From Clusia tigrina (lineage: Eukaryota; Arthropoda; Insecta; Diptera; Clusiidae), in contig OV050033.1 of assembly GCA_920105625.2 (NCBI GenBank), forward strand, positions 89,654,280 to 89,718,279: a DNA stretch of 64,000 nt. Direction: 5' to 3'. The notes below the pieces were generated by a model. That model was given only the letters and a program-made list of their open reading frames with translations. It had not been told where the DNA came from and did no database searches. The first letter of the stretch is position 1; the number at the start of each line of letters is the position of its first letter. The position numbers and the translations under genes were made by a program. Shown in pieces: positions 49,712-62,844 of this stretch.

Positions 49712-52260
49712 TTCTACACCTATCAAAGTTTGCAACATACAAATGCTTGTAACTTTTTACTGTAGCGTCATAATCCCTTGAAATTTTGTAACAATAAAGT
49801 ACTCGAGCCTCTTGTCAATTTAAGCTATCGCTCAAAGTTATGCTACCCTTGAGCCCCAAATCAAAAACTGATAAAATTTCAAATGGCCGTAACTTGTATA
49901 CGGTACAACCTACACCTATCAAAGTTTGCAACATACAAATGCTTGTAACTTTTTACTGGAGCGTAATAAAACCTTGAAATTGTGTAACAATAAAGTACTC
50001 GAGCCCCTTGTCAATTTAAGCTATCGCTAAAAGCTATGCTACCCTTGAGTTCCAAATCAAACACTGATAAAACTTCAAATGGCCATAACTTCTGTACGGT
50101 ACGTCCTACACCTATCAAAGTTTGCAACATACAAATGCTTGTAACATTTTACTGGAGCGTCATAAAACCTTGAAAGTTTGTAACAATAAAGTACTCGAGC
50201 CTCCTGTCAATTTAAGCTATCGCTCAAAGCTATGCTACCCTTGAGTCCCAAAACAAACACTGATAAAACTTCAAATGGCCCTAACTCCTATACGGTACGT
50301 CCTACACCTATCAAAGTTTGCAACATACAAATGCTTGTAACTTTTTACTGGAGCGTCATAAAACCTTGAAATTTTGTAACAATAAAGTACTCGAGCCTCT
50401 TGTCAATTTAAGTTATCGCTCAAAGCTATGCTACCCTTGAGTCCCAAATCAAACACTGATAAAACTTCAAATGGCCCTAACTTCTATACGGTACGTCCTA
50501 CACCTCTCAAAATTTGCAACATAAAAATGCTTGTAACTTTTTACTGGAGCGTCATAAAACCTTAAAATTTTGTAATTATAAAGTACTCGAGCCTCTTGTC
50601 AATTTAAGCTATCGCTCAAAGCTATGCTACCCTTGACTCCTAAATCAAACACTGATAAAACTTCAAATGGCCTTAACTTCTTTACGGTACGTCCTACACC
50701 TATCAAAGTTTGCAACATACAAATGCTTGTAACTTTTTACTGTAGCGTCATAAAACCTTGAAATTTTGTAACAATAAACTACTCGAGCCTCTTGTCAATT
50801 TAAGCTATCGCTCAAAGCTATGCTACCCTTTAGCCCCAAATCAAATACTGATAAAACTTCAAATGGCCCTGACTTCTATACGGTACATCCTACACCTATA
50901 AAAGTTTGCAACATACAAATGCTTGTAACTTTTTACTGGAGCGTAATAAAACCTTGAAATTGTGTAACAATAAAGTACTCGAGCCCCTTGTCAATTTAAG
51001 CTATCGCTAAAAGCTATGCTACCCTTGAGTTCGAAATCAAACACTGATAAAACTTCAAATGGCCATAACTTCTGTACGGTACGTCCTACACCTATCAAAG
51101 TTTGCAACATACAAATGCTTGTAACATTTTACTGGAGCGTCATAAAACCTTGAAAGTTTGTAACAATAAAGTACTCGAGCCTCCTGTCAATTTAAGCTAT
51201 CGCTCAAAGCTATGCTACCCTTGAGTCCCAAAAACAAACACTGATAAAACTTCAAATGGCCCTAACTTCTATACGGTACGTCCTACACCTATCAAAGTTT
51301 GCAACATACAAATGCTTGTAACTTTTTACTGGAGCGTCATAAAACCTTGAAATTTTGTAACAATAAAGTACTGGAGCCTCTTGTCAATTTAAGTTATCGC
51401 TCAAAGCTATGCTACCCTTGAGTTCCAAATCAAACACTGATAAAACTTCAAATGGCCCTAACTTCTATACGGTACGTCCTACACCTCTCAAAATTTGCAA
51501 CATAAAAATGCTTGTAACTTTTTACTGGAGCGTCATAAAACCTTGAAATTTTGTAATTATAAAGTACTCGAGCCTCTTGTCAATTTAAGCTATCGCTCAA
51601 AGCTATACTACCCTTGACTCCCAAATCAAACACTGATAAAACTTCAAATGGCCTTAACTTATTTACGGTACGTCCTACACCTATCAAAGTTTGCAACATA
51701 CAAATGCTTGTAACTTTTTACTGTAGCGTGATAAAACCTTGAAATTTTGTAACAATAAACTACTCGAGCCTCTTGTCAATTTAAGCTATCGCTCAAAGCT
51801 ATCCTACCCTTTAGCCCCAAATCAAATACTGATAAAACTTCAAATGGCCCTGACTTCTATACGGTACATCCTACACCTATAAAAGTTTGCAACATACAAA
51901 TGCTTGTAACTTTTTACTGGAGCGTCATAAAACCTTGAAATTTTTTAACAATAAAGTACTCGAGCCTCTTGTCAATTTAAGCTATCGCTCAAAGCTATGC
52001 TACCCTTGAGTCCCAAATCAAACACTGATAAAACTTCAAATGGCCCTAACTTCTATACGGTACATCCTACACCTATCAAAGTTTGCAAAATACAAACGCT
52101 TGTAACTTTTTACTGGAGCGTCATAAAACCTTGAAATTTTGTAACAATAAAGTCCTCGAGGCTCTTGTCAATTTAATCTATCACAGAAAACTATGCTACC
52201 CTTGAGTCCCTAATCAAACACTGATAAAACTTCAAATGGCACTAACTTCTATACGGTACG
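49712..52260. repeat. P block, second copy with internal five-monomer expansion
   Basis: Repeats the P block of 40108-41675 at +9604 bp. It contains an extra five monomers: 49908-50887 is followed by 50888-51868 (981 bp; one base gained in CCCAAAAACAAAC near 51231). The 50888-51083 monomer starts as the CCTATAAAAG type and ends as the AAATTGTGTAAC type. After the expansion the order continues to the ATCTATCACAG monomer (52065), and the offset to the first P copy becomes 10585 bp, or 54 monomers plus one base. Confidence 0.88.
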
Positions 52261-53240
52261 TCCTACAGCTATCAAAGTTTGCAACATACAAATGCTTGTA
52301 ACTTTTTACTGGAGCGTCATAAAACCTTGAACTTTTGTAACAATAAAGTACTCGAGCCTCTTGTCAATTTAAGTTATCGCTCGAAGCTATGCTACCCTTG
52401 AGTCCCAAATCAAACACTGATAAAACTTCAAATGGCCCTAACTTCTATACGGTACGTCCTACACCTATCAAAGTTTGCAACATACAAATGCTTGTAACTT
52501 TTTACTGTAGCGTCATAAACCCTTGAAATTTTGTAACAATAAAGTACTAGAGCCTCTTGTCAATTTAAGCTATCGCTCAAAGCTATGCAACCCTTTAGCC
52601 CCAAATCAAATACTGATAAAACTTCAAATGGCCGTAACTTCTATACGGTACATCCTACACTTATCAAAGTTTGCAACATACAAATGCTTGTAACTTTTTA
52701 CTGGAGCATAATAAAACCTTAAAATTTTGTAACAATAAAGTACTCGAGCCCCTTGTCAATTTAAGCTATCGCTAAAAGCAATGCTACCCTTGAGTTCCAA
52801 ATCAAACACTGATAAAACTTCAAATGGCCCTAACTTCTGTACGGTACGTCCTACACCTATCAAAGTTTGCAACATACAAATGCTTCTAACATTTTACTGG
52901 AGCGTCATAGAACCTTGAAATTTTGTAACAATAAAGTACTCGAGCCTCCTGTCAATTTAAGCTATCGCTCAATGCTATGCTACCCTTGAGTCCCAAAACA
53001 AACACTGGTAAAACTTCAAATGGCCCTAACTTCTATACGGTACGTCCTACACCTATCAAAGTTTGCAACATACAAATGCTTGTAACTTTTTACTGGAGCG
53101 TCATAAAACCTTGAAATTTTGTAACAATAAAGTACTCGAGCCTCTTGTCAATTTAAGCTTTCACTCAAAGCTATGCTACCCTTGAGTCCCAAATCTAACA
53201 CTGATAAAACTTCAAATGGCTCTAACTTCTATACGGTACG
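52261..53240. repeat. H higher-order repeat, 5-monomer partial copy
   Basis: h1-h5 (52261, 52457, 52653, 52849, 53045) follow the P block exactly as at 41676. After h5 the GACCTACACC start leads into the L family instead of h6. Minor variants: GCTCGAAGC in h1, TGCAACCCTTTAGCC in h2 and GAGCATAAT in h3. Confidence 0.87.
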
Positions 53241-54612
53241 ACCTACACCTATCAAAGTTTGCAACATACAAATGCTTGTAACTTTTTACTGGAGCGTCAT
53301 AAAACCTTGAAATTTTGTAACAATAAAGTACTCGAGCCTCTTGTCAATTTAAGCTATCGCTCAAAGCTATGCTAACCTTGAGTCCCAAATCAAACACTGA
53401 TAAAACTTCAAATGCCCCTAACTTCTATACGGTACGTCCTACACCTATCAAACTTTGCAACATACAAATGCTTGTAACATTTTACTGGAGCGTCATAAAA
53501 CCTTGAAATTTTGTAACAATAAAGTACTCGAGCCTAATGTCAATTTAAGCTATCGCTCAAAGCTATGCTACCCTTGAGTCCCAAAACAAACACTGATAAA
53601 ATTTCAAATGGCCCTAACTTCTATACGGTACGTCCTACACCTATCAAAGTTTGCAACATACAAATGCTAGTAACTTTTTACTGGAGCGTCATAAAACCTT
53701 GAAATTTTGTAACAATAAAATACTCGAGCCCCTTGTCAATTTAAGCTATCGCTAAAAGCTATGCTACCCTTGAGTTCCAAATCAAACTCTGATAAAACTT
53801 CAAATGGCTCTAACTTCTATACGGTACGACCGACACCTATCAAAGTTTGCAACATACAAATGCTTGTAACTTTTTACTGGAGCGTCATAAAACCTTGAAA
53901 TTTTGTAACAATGAAGTACTCGAGCCTCCTGTCAATTTAAGCTATCGCTCAAAGCTATGCTACCCTTGAGTTCCAAAACAAACACTGATAAAACTTCAAA
54001 TGGCCCTAACTTCTATACGGTACGTCCTACCACTATCAAAGTTTGCAACATACGAATGCTTGTATCTTTTTACTGGAGCGTCATAAAACCTTGATATTTT
54101 GTAACAATAAAGTACTCGAGCCTCTTGTCAATTTAAGCTATCGCTCAAAGCTATGCTACCCTTGTGTCCCAAATCAAACACTGATAAAACTTCAAATGGC
54201 CCTAACTTCTATACGGTACATCCTACACCTATCAAAGTTTGCAACATACAAATGCTTGTAACTTTTTACTGGAGCGTCATAAAACCTTGAAATTTTGTAA
54301 CAATAGAGTACTCGAGCCTCTTGTCAATTTAAGCTATCGCTCAAAGCTATGCTACCCTTGAGTCCCAAATCAAACACTGATAAAACTTCAAATGGCCCTA
54401 ACTTCTATACGGTACATCCTACACCTATCAAAGTTTGCAAAATACAAATGCTTGTAACTTTTTACTGGAGCGTCATAAAACCTTGAAATTTTGTAACAAT
54501 AAAGTCCTCGAGGCTCTTGTCAATTTAATCTATCACAGAAAACTATGCTACCCTTGAGTCCCTAATCAAACACTGATAAAACTTCAAATGGCCCTAACTT
54601 CTATACGGTACG
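53241..54612. repeat. L seven-monomer higher-order repeat, copy 1 (1372 bp)
   Basis: Seven monomers with markers AATGCCCC (53411), CAAACTTTGC and CCTAATGTC, GCTAGTAAC and AAAATACTCGAG, CCGACACC and AATGAAGTAC, CCACTATC with ACGAATGC and CCTTGTGTCCC, CAATAGAGTAC, then GCAAAATAC and ATCTATCACAG. The same order recurs at +3920 bp (57161) and again at +1372 bp after that (58533). Confidence 0.92.
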
Positions 54613-55984
54613 TCCTACACCTATCAAAGTTTGCAACATACAAATGCTTGTAACTTTTTACTGGAGCGTCATAAAACCTTGAAATTTTGTAACAATAAAG
54701 TACTCGAGCCTCTTGTCAATTTAAGCTTTCACTCAAAGCTATGCTACCTTTGAGTCCCAAATCTAACACTGATAAAACTTCAAATGGCTCAAACTTCTAT
54801 ACGGTACGACCTACATCTATCAAAGTTTGCAACATACAAATGCTTGTAACTTTTTACTGGAGCGTCATAAAACCTTGAAATTTTGTGACAATAAAGTACT
54901 CGAGCCTCTTGTCAATTTAAGCTATCGCTCAAAGCTATGCTAACCTTGAGTCCCAAATCATACACTGATAAAACTTCAAATGGCCCTAACTTCTATACGG
55001 TACGTCCTACACCTATCAAAGTTTGCAACATACAAATGCTTGTTACTTTTTACTGGAGCGTCATAAAACCTTGAAATTTTGTAACAATAAAGTACTCGAG
55101 CCTCTTGTCAATTTAAGCTATCGCTAAAAGCTATGCTACCCTTCAGTTCCAAATCAAACACTGATAAAACTTCAAATGGCCCTAAATTCTATACGGTACG
55201 TCCTACAGCTATCAAAGTTTGCAACATACAAACGCTTATAACTTTTTACTGGAGCCTCATAAAACCTTGAAATTTTGTAACAGTAAAGTGCTCGAGCCTC
55301 TGGTCAATTTAAGCTATCGCTCAAAGCTATGCTACGCTTGAGTCCCAAATCAAACACTGATAAAACTTCAAATGGCCCTAACTTCTATACGGTACGTCCT
55401 ACACCTATCATAGTTTGCAACATACAAATGCTTGTAACTTTTAACTGTAGCGTCATAAACCCTTGAAATTTTGTAACAATAAAGTACTCGAGCCTCTTGT
55501 CAATTTAAGCTATCGCTCAAAGCTATGCTACCCTTGCGCCCCAAATCAAATACTGATCAAACTTCAAATGGCCGTAACTTCTATACGGTACATCCTACAC
55601 CTATCAAAGTTTGCAACATACAAATGCTTGTAACTTTTTACTGGAGCGTAATAAAACCTTGAAATTTTGTAACAATAAAGTACTCGAGCCCCTTGTCAAT
55701 TTAAGCTATCGATAAAAGCTATGCTACCCTTGAGTTCCAAATCAAACACTGATAAAACTTCAAATGGCCCTAACTTCTGTACGGTACGTCCTACACCTAT
55801 CAAAGTTTGCAACATACAAATGCTTTTAACATTTTACTGAAGCGTCATAGAACCTTGAAATTTTGTAACAATAAAGTACTCGAGCCTCCTGTCAATTTAA
55901 GCTATCGCTCAAAGCTATGCTACCCTTGAGTCCCAAAACAAACACTGATAAAACTTCAAATGGCCCTAACTTCTATACGGTACG
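54613..55984. repeat. m seven-monomer higher-order repeat, copy 1 (1372 bp)
   Basis: Monomers m1-m7: m1 GCTTTCACTC, ACCTTTGAG and GGCTCAAAC; m2 CCTACATC, TTGTGACAAT and CATACAC; m3 CTTGTTAC and CTTCAGTTCC; m4 ACAGCTA, CTTATAAC and AACAGTAAAG; m5 TTTTAACTGTAGC and CTTGCGCCCC; m6 GCGTAATAAAACC and CGATAAAAG; m7 GCTTTTAAC, CTGAAGCG and CATAGAACC. m1, m2, m5, m6 and m7 carry traces of h5, h6, h2, h3 and h4, so m and H look related. Confidence 0.88.
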
Positions 55985-57160
55985 TCTTACACCTATCAAA
56001 GTTTGCAACATACAAATGCTTGTAACTTTTTACTGGAGCGTCATAAAACCTTGAAATTTTGTAACAATAAAGTACTCGAGCCTCTTGTCAATTTAAGCTT
56101 TCACTCAAAGCTATGCTACCTTTGAGTCCCAAATCTAACACTGATAAAACTTCAAATGGCTCACACTTCTATACGGTATGACCTACATCTATCAAAGTTT
56201 GCAACATACAAATGCTTGTAACTTTTTACTGGAGCGTCATAAAACCTTGAAATTTTGTGACAATAAAGTACTCGAGCCTCTTGTCAATTTAAGCTATCGC
56301 TCAAAGCTATGCTAACCTTGAGTCCCAAATCATACACTGATAAAACTTCAAATGGCCCTAACTTCTATACGGTACGTCCTACACCTATCAAAGTTTGCAA
56401 CATACAAATGCTTGTTACTTTTTACTGGAGCGTCATAAAACCTTGAAATTTTGTAACAATAAAGTACTCGAGCCTCTTGTCAATTTAAGCTATCGCTAAA
56501 AGCTATGCTACCCTTCAGTTCCAAATCAAACACTGATAAAACTTCAAATGGCCCTAACTTCTATACGGTACGTCCTACAGCTATCAAAGTTTGCAACATA
56601 CAAACGCTTATAACTTTTTACTGGAGCGTCATAAAACCTTGAAATTTTTTTACAGTAAAGTACTCGAGCCTCTTGTCAATTTAAGCTATCGCTCAAAGCT
56701 ATGCTACGCTTGAGTCCCAAATCAAACACTGATAAAACTTCAATTGGCCCTAACTTCTATACGGGACGTCCTACACCTATCAAAGTTTGCAACATACAAA
56801 TGCTTGTAACTTTTTACTGTAGCGTCATAAAACCTTGAAATTTTGTAACAGTAAAGTACTCGAGCCTCTTGTCAATTTAAGCTATCGCTCAAAGCTATGC
56901 TAACCTTGAGTCCCAAATCATACACTGATAAAACTTCAAATGGCCCTAACTTCTATACGGTACGTCCTACACCTATCAAAGTTTGCAACATACAAATGCT
57001 TGTTACTTTTTACTGGAGCGTCATAAAACCTTGAAATTTTGTAACAATAAAGTACTCGAGCCTCTTGTCAATTTAAGCTATCGCTCAAAGCTATGCTACC
57101 CTTGAGTCCCAAATCTAACACTGATAAAACTTCAAATGGCTCTAACTTCTATACGGTACG
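55985..57160. repeat. m higher-order repeat, rearranged 6-monomer copy
   Basis: m1-m4 repeat at +1372 bp (CCTACATC at 54809 and 56181). The monomer at 56769 then starts with GGGACGTCC, CTGTAGCG and AACAGTAAAG but ends as m2 (CTAACCTTGAG, CATACAC). The 56965 monomer starts as m3 (CTTGTTAC) and ends with AATCTAACAC and GGCTCTAAC, leading into L copy 2. The 56769 hybrid recurs at 63825. Confidence 0.85.
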
Positions 57161-58532
57161 ACCTACACCTATCAAAGTTTGCAACATACAAATGCTTGTA
57201 ACTTTTTACTGGAGCGTCATAAAACCTTGAAATTTTGTAACAATAAAGTACTCGAGCCTCTTGTCAATTTAAGCTATCGCTCAAAGCTATGCTAACCTTG
57301 AGTCCCAAATCAAACACTGATAAAACTTCAAATGCCCCTAACTTCTATACGGTACGTCCTACACCTATCAAACTTTGCAACATACAAATGCTTGTAACAT
57401 TTTACTGGAGCGTCATAAAACCTTGAAATTTTGTAACAATAAAGTACTCGAGCCTAATGTCAATTTAAGCTATCGCTCAAAGCTATGCTACCCTTGAGTC
57501 CCAAAACAAACACTGATAAAATTTCAAATGGCCCTAACTTCTATACGGTACGTCCTACACCTATCAAAGTTTGCAACATACAAATGCTAGTAACTTTTTA
57601 CTGGAGCGTCATAAAACCTTGAAATTTTGTAACAATAAAATACTCGAGCCCCTTGTCAATTTAAGCTATCGCTAAAAGCTATGCTACCCTTGAGTTCCAA
57701 ATCAAACTCTGATAAAACTTCAAATGGCTCTAACTTCTATACGGTACGACCGACACCTATCAAAGTTTGCAACATACAAATGCTTGTAACTTTTTACTGG
57801 AGCGTCATAAAACCTTGAAATTTTGTAACAATGAAGTACTCGAGCCTCCTGTCAATTTAAGCTATCGCTCAAAGCTATGCTACCCTTGAGTTCCAAAACA
57901 AACACTGATAAAACTTCAAATGGCCCTAACTTCTATACGGTACGTCCTACCACTATCAAAGTTTGCAACATACGAATGCTTGTATCTTTTTACTGGAGCG
58001 TCATAAAACCTTGATATTTTGTAACAATAAAGTACTCGAGCCTCTTGTCAATTTAAGCTATCGCTCAAAGCTATGCTACCCTTGTGTCCCAAATCAAACA
58101 CTGATAAAACTTCAAATGGCCCTAACTTCTATACGGTACATCCTACACCTATCAAAGTTTGCAACATACAAATGCTTGTAACTTTTTACTGGAGCGTCAT
58201 AAAACCTTGAAATTTTGTAACAATAGAGTACTCGAGCCTCTTGTCAATTTAAGCTATCGCTCAAAGCTATGCTACCCTTGAGTCCCAAATCAAACACTGA
58301 TAAAACTTCAAATGGCCCTAACTTCTATACGGTACATCCTACACCTATCAAAGTTTGCAAAATACAAATGCTTGTAACTTTTTACTGGAGCGTCATAAAA
58401 CCTTGAAATTTTGTAACAATAAAGTCCTCGAGGCTCTTGTCAATTTAATCTATCACAGAAAACTATGCTACCCTTGAGTCCCTAATCAAACACTGATAAA
58501 ACTTCAAATGGCCCTAACTTCTATACGGTACG
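57161..58532. repeat. L seven-monomer higher-order repeat, copy 2 (1372 bp)
   Basis: Same seven monomers and rare variants as the copy at 53241, at exactly 3920 bp. By eye the two look almost identical over the unit, including AATGCCCC, CCGACACC, ACGAATGC and CAATAGAGTAC. This suggests a recent copying event. Confidence 0.92.
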
Positions 58533-59904
58533 TCCTACAGCTATTAAAGTTTGCAACATACAAATGCTTGTAACTTTTTACTGGAGCGTCATAAAACCTT
58601 GAAATTTTGTAACAATAAAGTACTCGAGCCTCTTGTCAATTTAAGCTATCGCTCAAAGCTATGCTAACCTTGAGTCCCAAATCAAACACTGATAAAACTT
58701 CAAATGCCCCTAACTTCTATACGGTACGTCCTACACCTATCAAACTTTGCAACATACAAATGCTTGTAACATTTTACTGGAGCGTCATAAAACCTTGAAA
58801 TTTTGTAACAATAAAGTACTCGAGCCTAATGTCAATTTAAGCTATCGCTCAAAGCTATGCTACCCTTGAGTCCCAAAACAAACACTGATAAAATTTCAAA
58901 TGGCCCTAACTTCTATACGGTACGTCCTACACCTATCAAAGTTTGCAACATACAAATGCTAGTAACTTTTTACTGGAGCGTCATAAAACCTTGAAATTTT
59001 GTAACAATAAAATACTCGAGCCCCTTGTCAATTTAAGCTATCGCTAAAAGCTATGCTACCCTTGAGTTCCAAATCAAACTCTGATAAAACTTCAAATGGC
59101 TCTAACTTCTATACGGTACGACCGACACCTATCAAAGTTTGCAACATACAAATGCTTGTAACTTTTTACTGGAGCGTCATAAAACCTTGAAATTTTGTAA
59201 CAATGAAGTACTCGAGCCTCCTGTCAATTTAAGCTATCGCTCAAAGCTATGCTACCCTTGAGTTCCAAAACAAACACTGATAAAACTTCAAATGGCCCTA
59301 ACTTCTATACGGTACGTCCTACCACTATCAAAGTTTGCAACATACGAATGCTTGTATCTTTTTACTGGAGCGTCATAAAACCTTGATATTTTGTAACAAT
59401 AAAGTACTCGAGCCTCTTGTCAATTTAAGCTATCGCTCAAAGCTATGCTACCCTTGTGTCCCAAATCAAACACTGATAAAACTTCAAATGGCCCTAACTT
59501 CTATACGGTACATCCTACACCTATCAAAGTTTGCAACATACAAATGCTTGTAACTTTTTACTGGAGCGTCATAAAACCTTGAAATTTTGTAACAATAGAG
59601 TACTCGAGCCTCTTGTCAATTTAAGCTATCGCTCAAAGCTATGCTACCCTTGAGTCCCAAATCAAACACTGATAAAACTTCAAATGGCCCTAACTTCTAT
59701 ACGGTACATCCTACACCTATCAAAGTTTGCAAAATACAAATGCTTGTAACTTTTTACTGGAGCGTCATAAAACCTTGAAATTTTGTAACAATAAAGTCCT
59801 CGAGGCTCTTGTCAATTTAATCTATCACAGAAAACTATGCTACCCTTGAGTCCCTAATCAAACACTGATAAAACTTCAAATGGCCCTAACTTCTATACGG
59901 TACG
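58533..59904. repeat. L seven-monomer higher-order repeat, copy 3 (1372 bp)
   Basis: Tandem to copy 2, with all markers at +1372 bp. The first monomer begins ACAGCTATTAAAG, and this start occurs again at 59905, just after the unit. The crossover that produced the tandem pair therefore lies in or beside the first monomer. Divergence resumes at CTTATAAC near 59939. Confidence 0.92.
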
Positions 59905-61472
59905 TCCTACAGCTATTAAAGTTTGCAACATACAAATGCTTATAACTTTTTACTGGAGCGTTATAAAACCTTGAAATTTTGTAACAGTAAAGTACTCGAG
60001 CCTCTTGTCAATTTAAGCTATCGCTCAAAGCTATGCTACCCTTGAGTCCCAAATCAAACACTGATAAAACTTGAAATGGACCTAACTTCTATACGGTACG
60101 TCCTACACCTATAAAAGTTTGCAACATACAAATGCTTGTAACTTTTTACTGCAGCGTCATAAACCCTTGAAATTTTGTAACAATAAAGTACTCGAGCCTC
60201 TTGTCAATTTAAGCTATCGCTCAAAGCTATGCTACCCTTGAGCCCCAAATCAAATACTGATCAAACTTCAAATGGCAGTAACTTCTATACGGTACATCCT
60301 ACACCTATCAAAGTTTGCAACATACAAATGCTTGTAACTTTTTACTGGAGCGTAATAAAACTTTGAAATTTTGTGACAATAAAGTACTCGAGCCCCTTGT
60401 CAATTTAAGCTATCGCTAAAAGCTATGCTACCCTTGAGTTCCAAATCAAACACTGATAAAACTTCAAATGGCCCTAACTTCTGTACGGTACGTCCTACAC
60501 CTATCAAAGTTTGCAACATACAAATGCTTGTAACATTTTACTGAAGCGTCATAGAACCTTGAAATTTTGTAACAATAAAGTACTCGAGCCTCCTGTCAAT
60601 TTAAGCTATCGCTCAAAGCTATGCTACCCTTGAGTCCCAAAACAGACACTGATAAAACTTCAAATGGCCCAAACTTCGATACGGTACATCCTACACCTAT
60701 CATAGTTTGCAAAATACAAATGCTTGTAACTTTTTACTGGAGCGTCATAAAACCTTGAAATTTTGTAACAATAAAGTCCTCGAGGCTCTTGTCAATTTAA
60801 TCTATCACAGAAAACTATGCTACCCTTGAGTCCCTAATCAAACACTGATAAAACTTCAAATGGCCCTAACTTCTATACGGTACGTCCTACAGCTATCAAA
60901 GTTTGCAACATACAAATGCTTATAACTTTTTACTGGAGCCTCATAAAACCTTGAAATTTTGTAACAGTAAAGTACTCGAGCCTCTTGTCAATTTAAGCTA
61001 TCGCTGAAAGCTATGCTACGCTTGAGTCCCAAATCAAACACTGATAAAACTTCAAATGGCCCTAACTTCTATACGGTACGTCCTACACCTATCAAAGTTT
61101 GCAACATACAAACGCTTATAACTTTTTACTGGAGCGTCATAAAACCTTGAAATTTTGTAACAATAAAGTACTCGAGCCTCTTGTCAATTTAAGCTATCGC
61201 TAAAAGCTATGCTACCCTTCAGTTCCAAATCAAACACTGATAAAACTTCAAATGGCCCTAACTTCTATACGGTACGTCCTACAGCTATCAAAGTTTGCAA
61301 CATACAAACGCTTATAACTTTTTACTGGAGCGTCATAAAACCTTGAAATTTTGTAACAGTAAAGTACTCGAGCCTCTTGTCAATTTAATCTATCACAGAA
61401 AACTATGCTACCCTTGAGTCCCTAATCAAACACTGATAAAACTTCAAATGGCCCTAACTTCTATACGGTACG
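59905..61472. repeat. Mixed m-type monomers (8 copies)
   Basis: m4-, m5-, m6- and m7-like monomers (59905, 60101, 60297, 60493) are followed by an ATCTATCACAG monomer (60689), an m4 (60885), an m3-like hybrid (61081) and an m4 hybrid with ATCTATCACAG (61277). The combination of AACAGTAAAG and ATCTATCACAG in one monomer at 61277-61472 occurs nowhere else in the window that I saw. Confidence 0.78.
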
Positions 61473-62844
61473 TCCTACAGCTATCAAAGTTTGCAACATA
61501 CAAATGCTTATAACTTTTTACTGGAACCTCATAAAACCTTGAAATTTTGTAACAGTAAAGTACTCGAGCCTCTTGTCAATTTAAGCTATCGCTCAAAGCT
61601 ATGCTACGCTTGAGTCCCAAATCAAACACTGATAAAACTTCAAATGGCCCTAACTTCTATACGGTACGTCCTACACCTATCAAAGTTTGCAACATACAAA
61701 TGCTTGTAACTTTTAACTGTAGCGTCATAAACCCTTGAAATTTTGTAACAATAAAGTACTCGAGCCTCTTGTCAATTTAAGCTATCGCTCAAAGCTATGC
61801 TACCCTTGCGCCCCAAATCAAATACTGATCAAACTTCAAATGGCCGTAACTTCTATACGGTACATCCTACACCTATCAAAGTTTGCAACATACAAATGCT
61901 TGTAACTTTTTACTGGAGCGTAATAAAACCTTGAAATTTTGTAACAATAAAGTACTCGAGCCCCTTGTCAATTTAAGCTATCGATAAAAGCTATGCTACC
62001 CTTGAGTTCCAAATCAAACACTGATAAAACTTCAAATGGCCCTAACTTCTGTACGGTACGTCCTACACCTATAAAAGTTTGCAACATACAAATGCTTTTA
62101 ACATTTTACTGAAGCGTCATAGAACCTTGAAATTTTGTAACAATAAAGTACTCGAGCCTCCTGTCAATTTAAGCTATCGCTCAAAGCTATGCTACCCTTG
62201 AGTCCCAAAACAAACACTGATAAAACTTCAAATGGCCCTAACTTCTATACGGTACGTCCTACACCTATCAAAGTTTGCAACATACAAATGCTTGTAACTT
62301 TTTACTGGAGCGTCATAAAACCTTGAAATTTTGTAACAATAAAGTACTCGAGCCTCTTGTCAATTTAAGCTTTCACTCAAAGCTATGCTACCTTTGAGTC
62401 CCAAATGTAACACTGATAAAACTTCAAATGGCTCAAACTTCTATACGGTACGACCTACATCTATCAAAGTTTGCAACATACAAATGCTTGTAACTTTTTA
62501 CTGGAGCGTCATAAAACCTTGAAATTTTGTGACAATAAAGTACTCGAGCCTCTTGTCAATTTAAGCTATCGCTCAAAGCTATGCTAACCTTGAGTCCCAA
62601 ATCATACACTGATAAAACTTCAAATGGCCCTAACTTCTATACGGTACGTCCTACACCTATCAAAGTTTGCAACATACAAATGCTTGTTACTTTTTACTGG
62701 AGCGTCATAAAACCTTGAAATTTTGTAACAATAAAGTACTCGAGCCTCTTGTCAATTTAAGCTATCGCTAAAAGCTATGCTACCCTTCAGTTCCAAATCA
62801 AACACTGATAAAACTTCAAATGGCCGTAACTTCTATACGGTACG
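61473..62844. repeat. m seven-monomer higher-order repeat, copy 2 (1372 bp)
   Basis: One complete cycle in the phase m4, m5, m6, m7, m1, m2, m3 (61473-62649 starts). It has the same rare markers as 54613-55984: TTTTAACTGTAGC, CTTGCGCCCC, CGATAAAAG, GCTTTTAAC, ACCTTTGAG, CCTACATC and CTTGTTAC. CCTACATC at 56181 and 62453 is 6272 bp apart, exactly 32 monomers. Confidence 0.88.
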
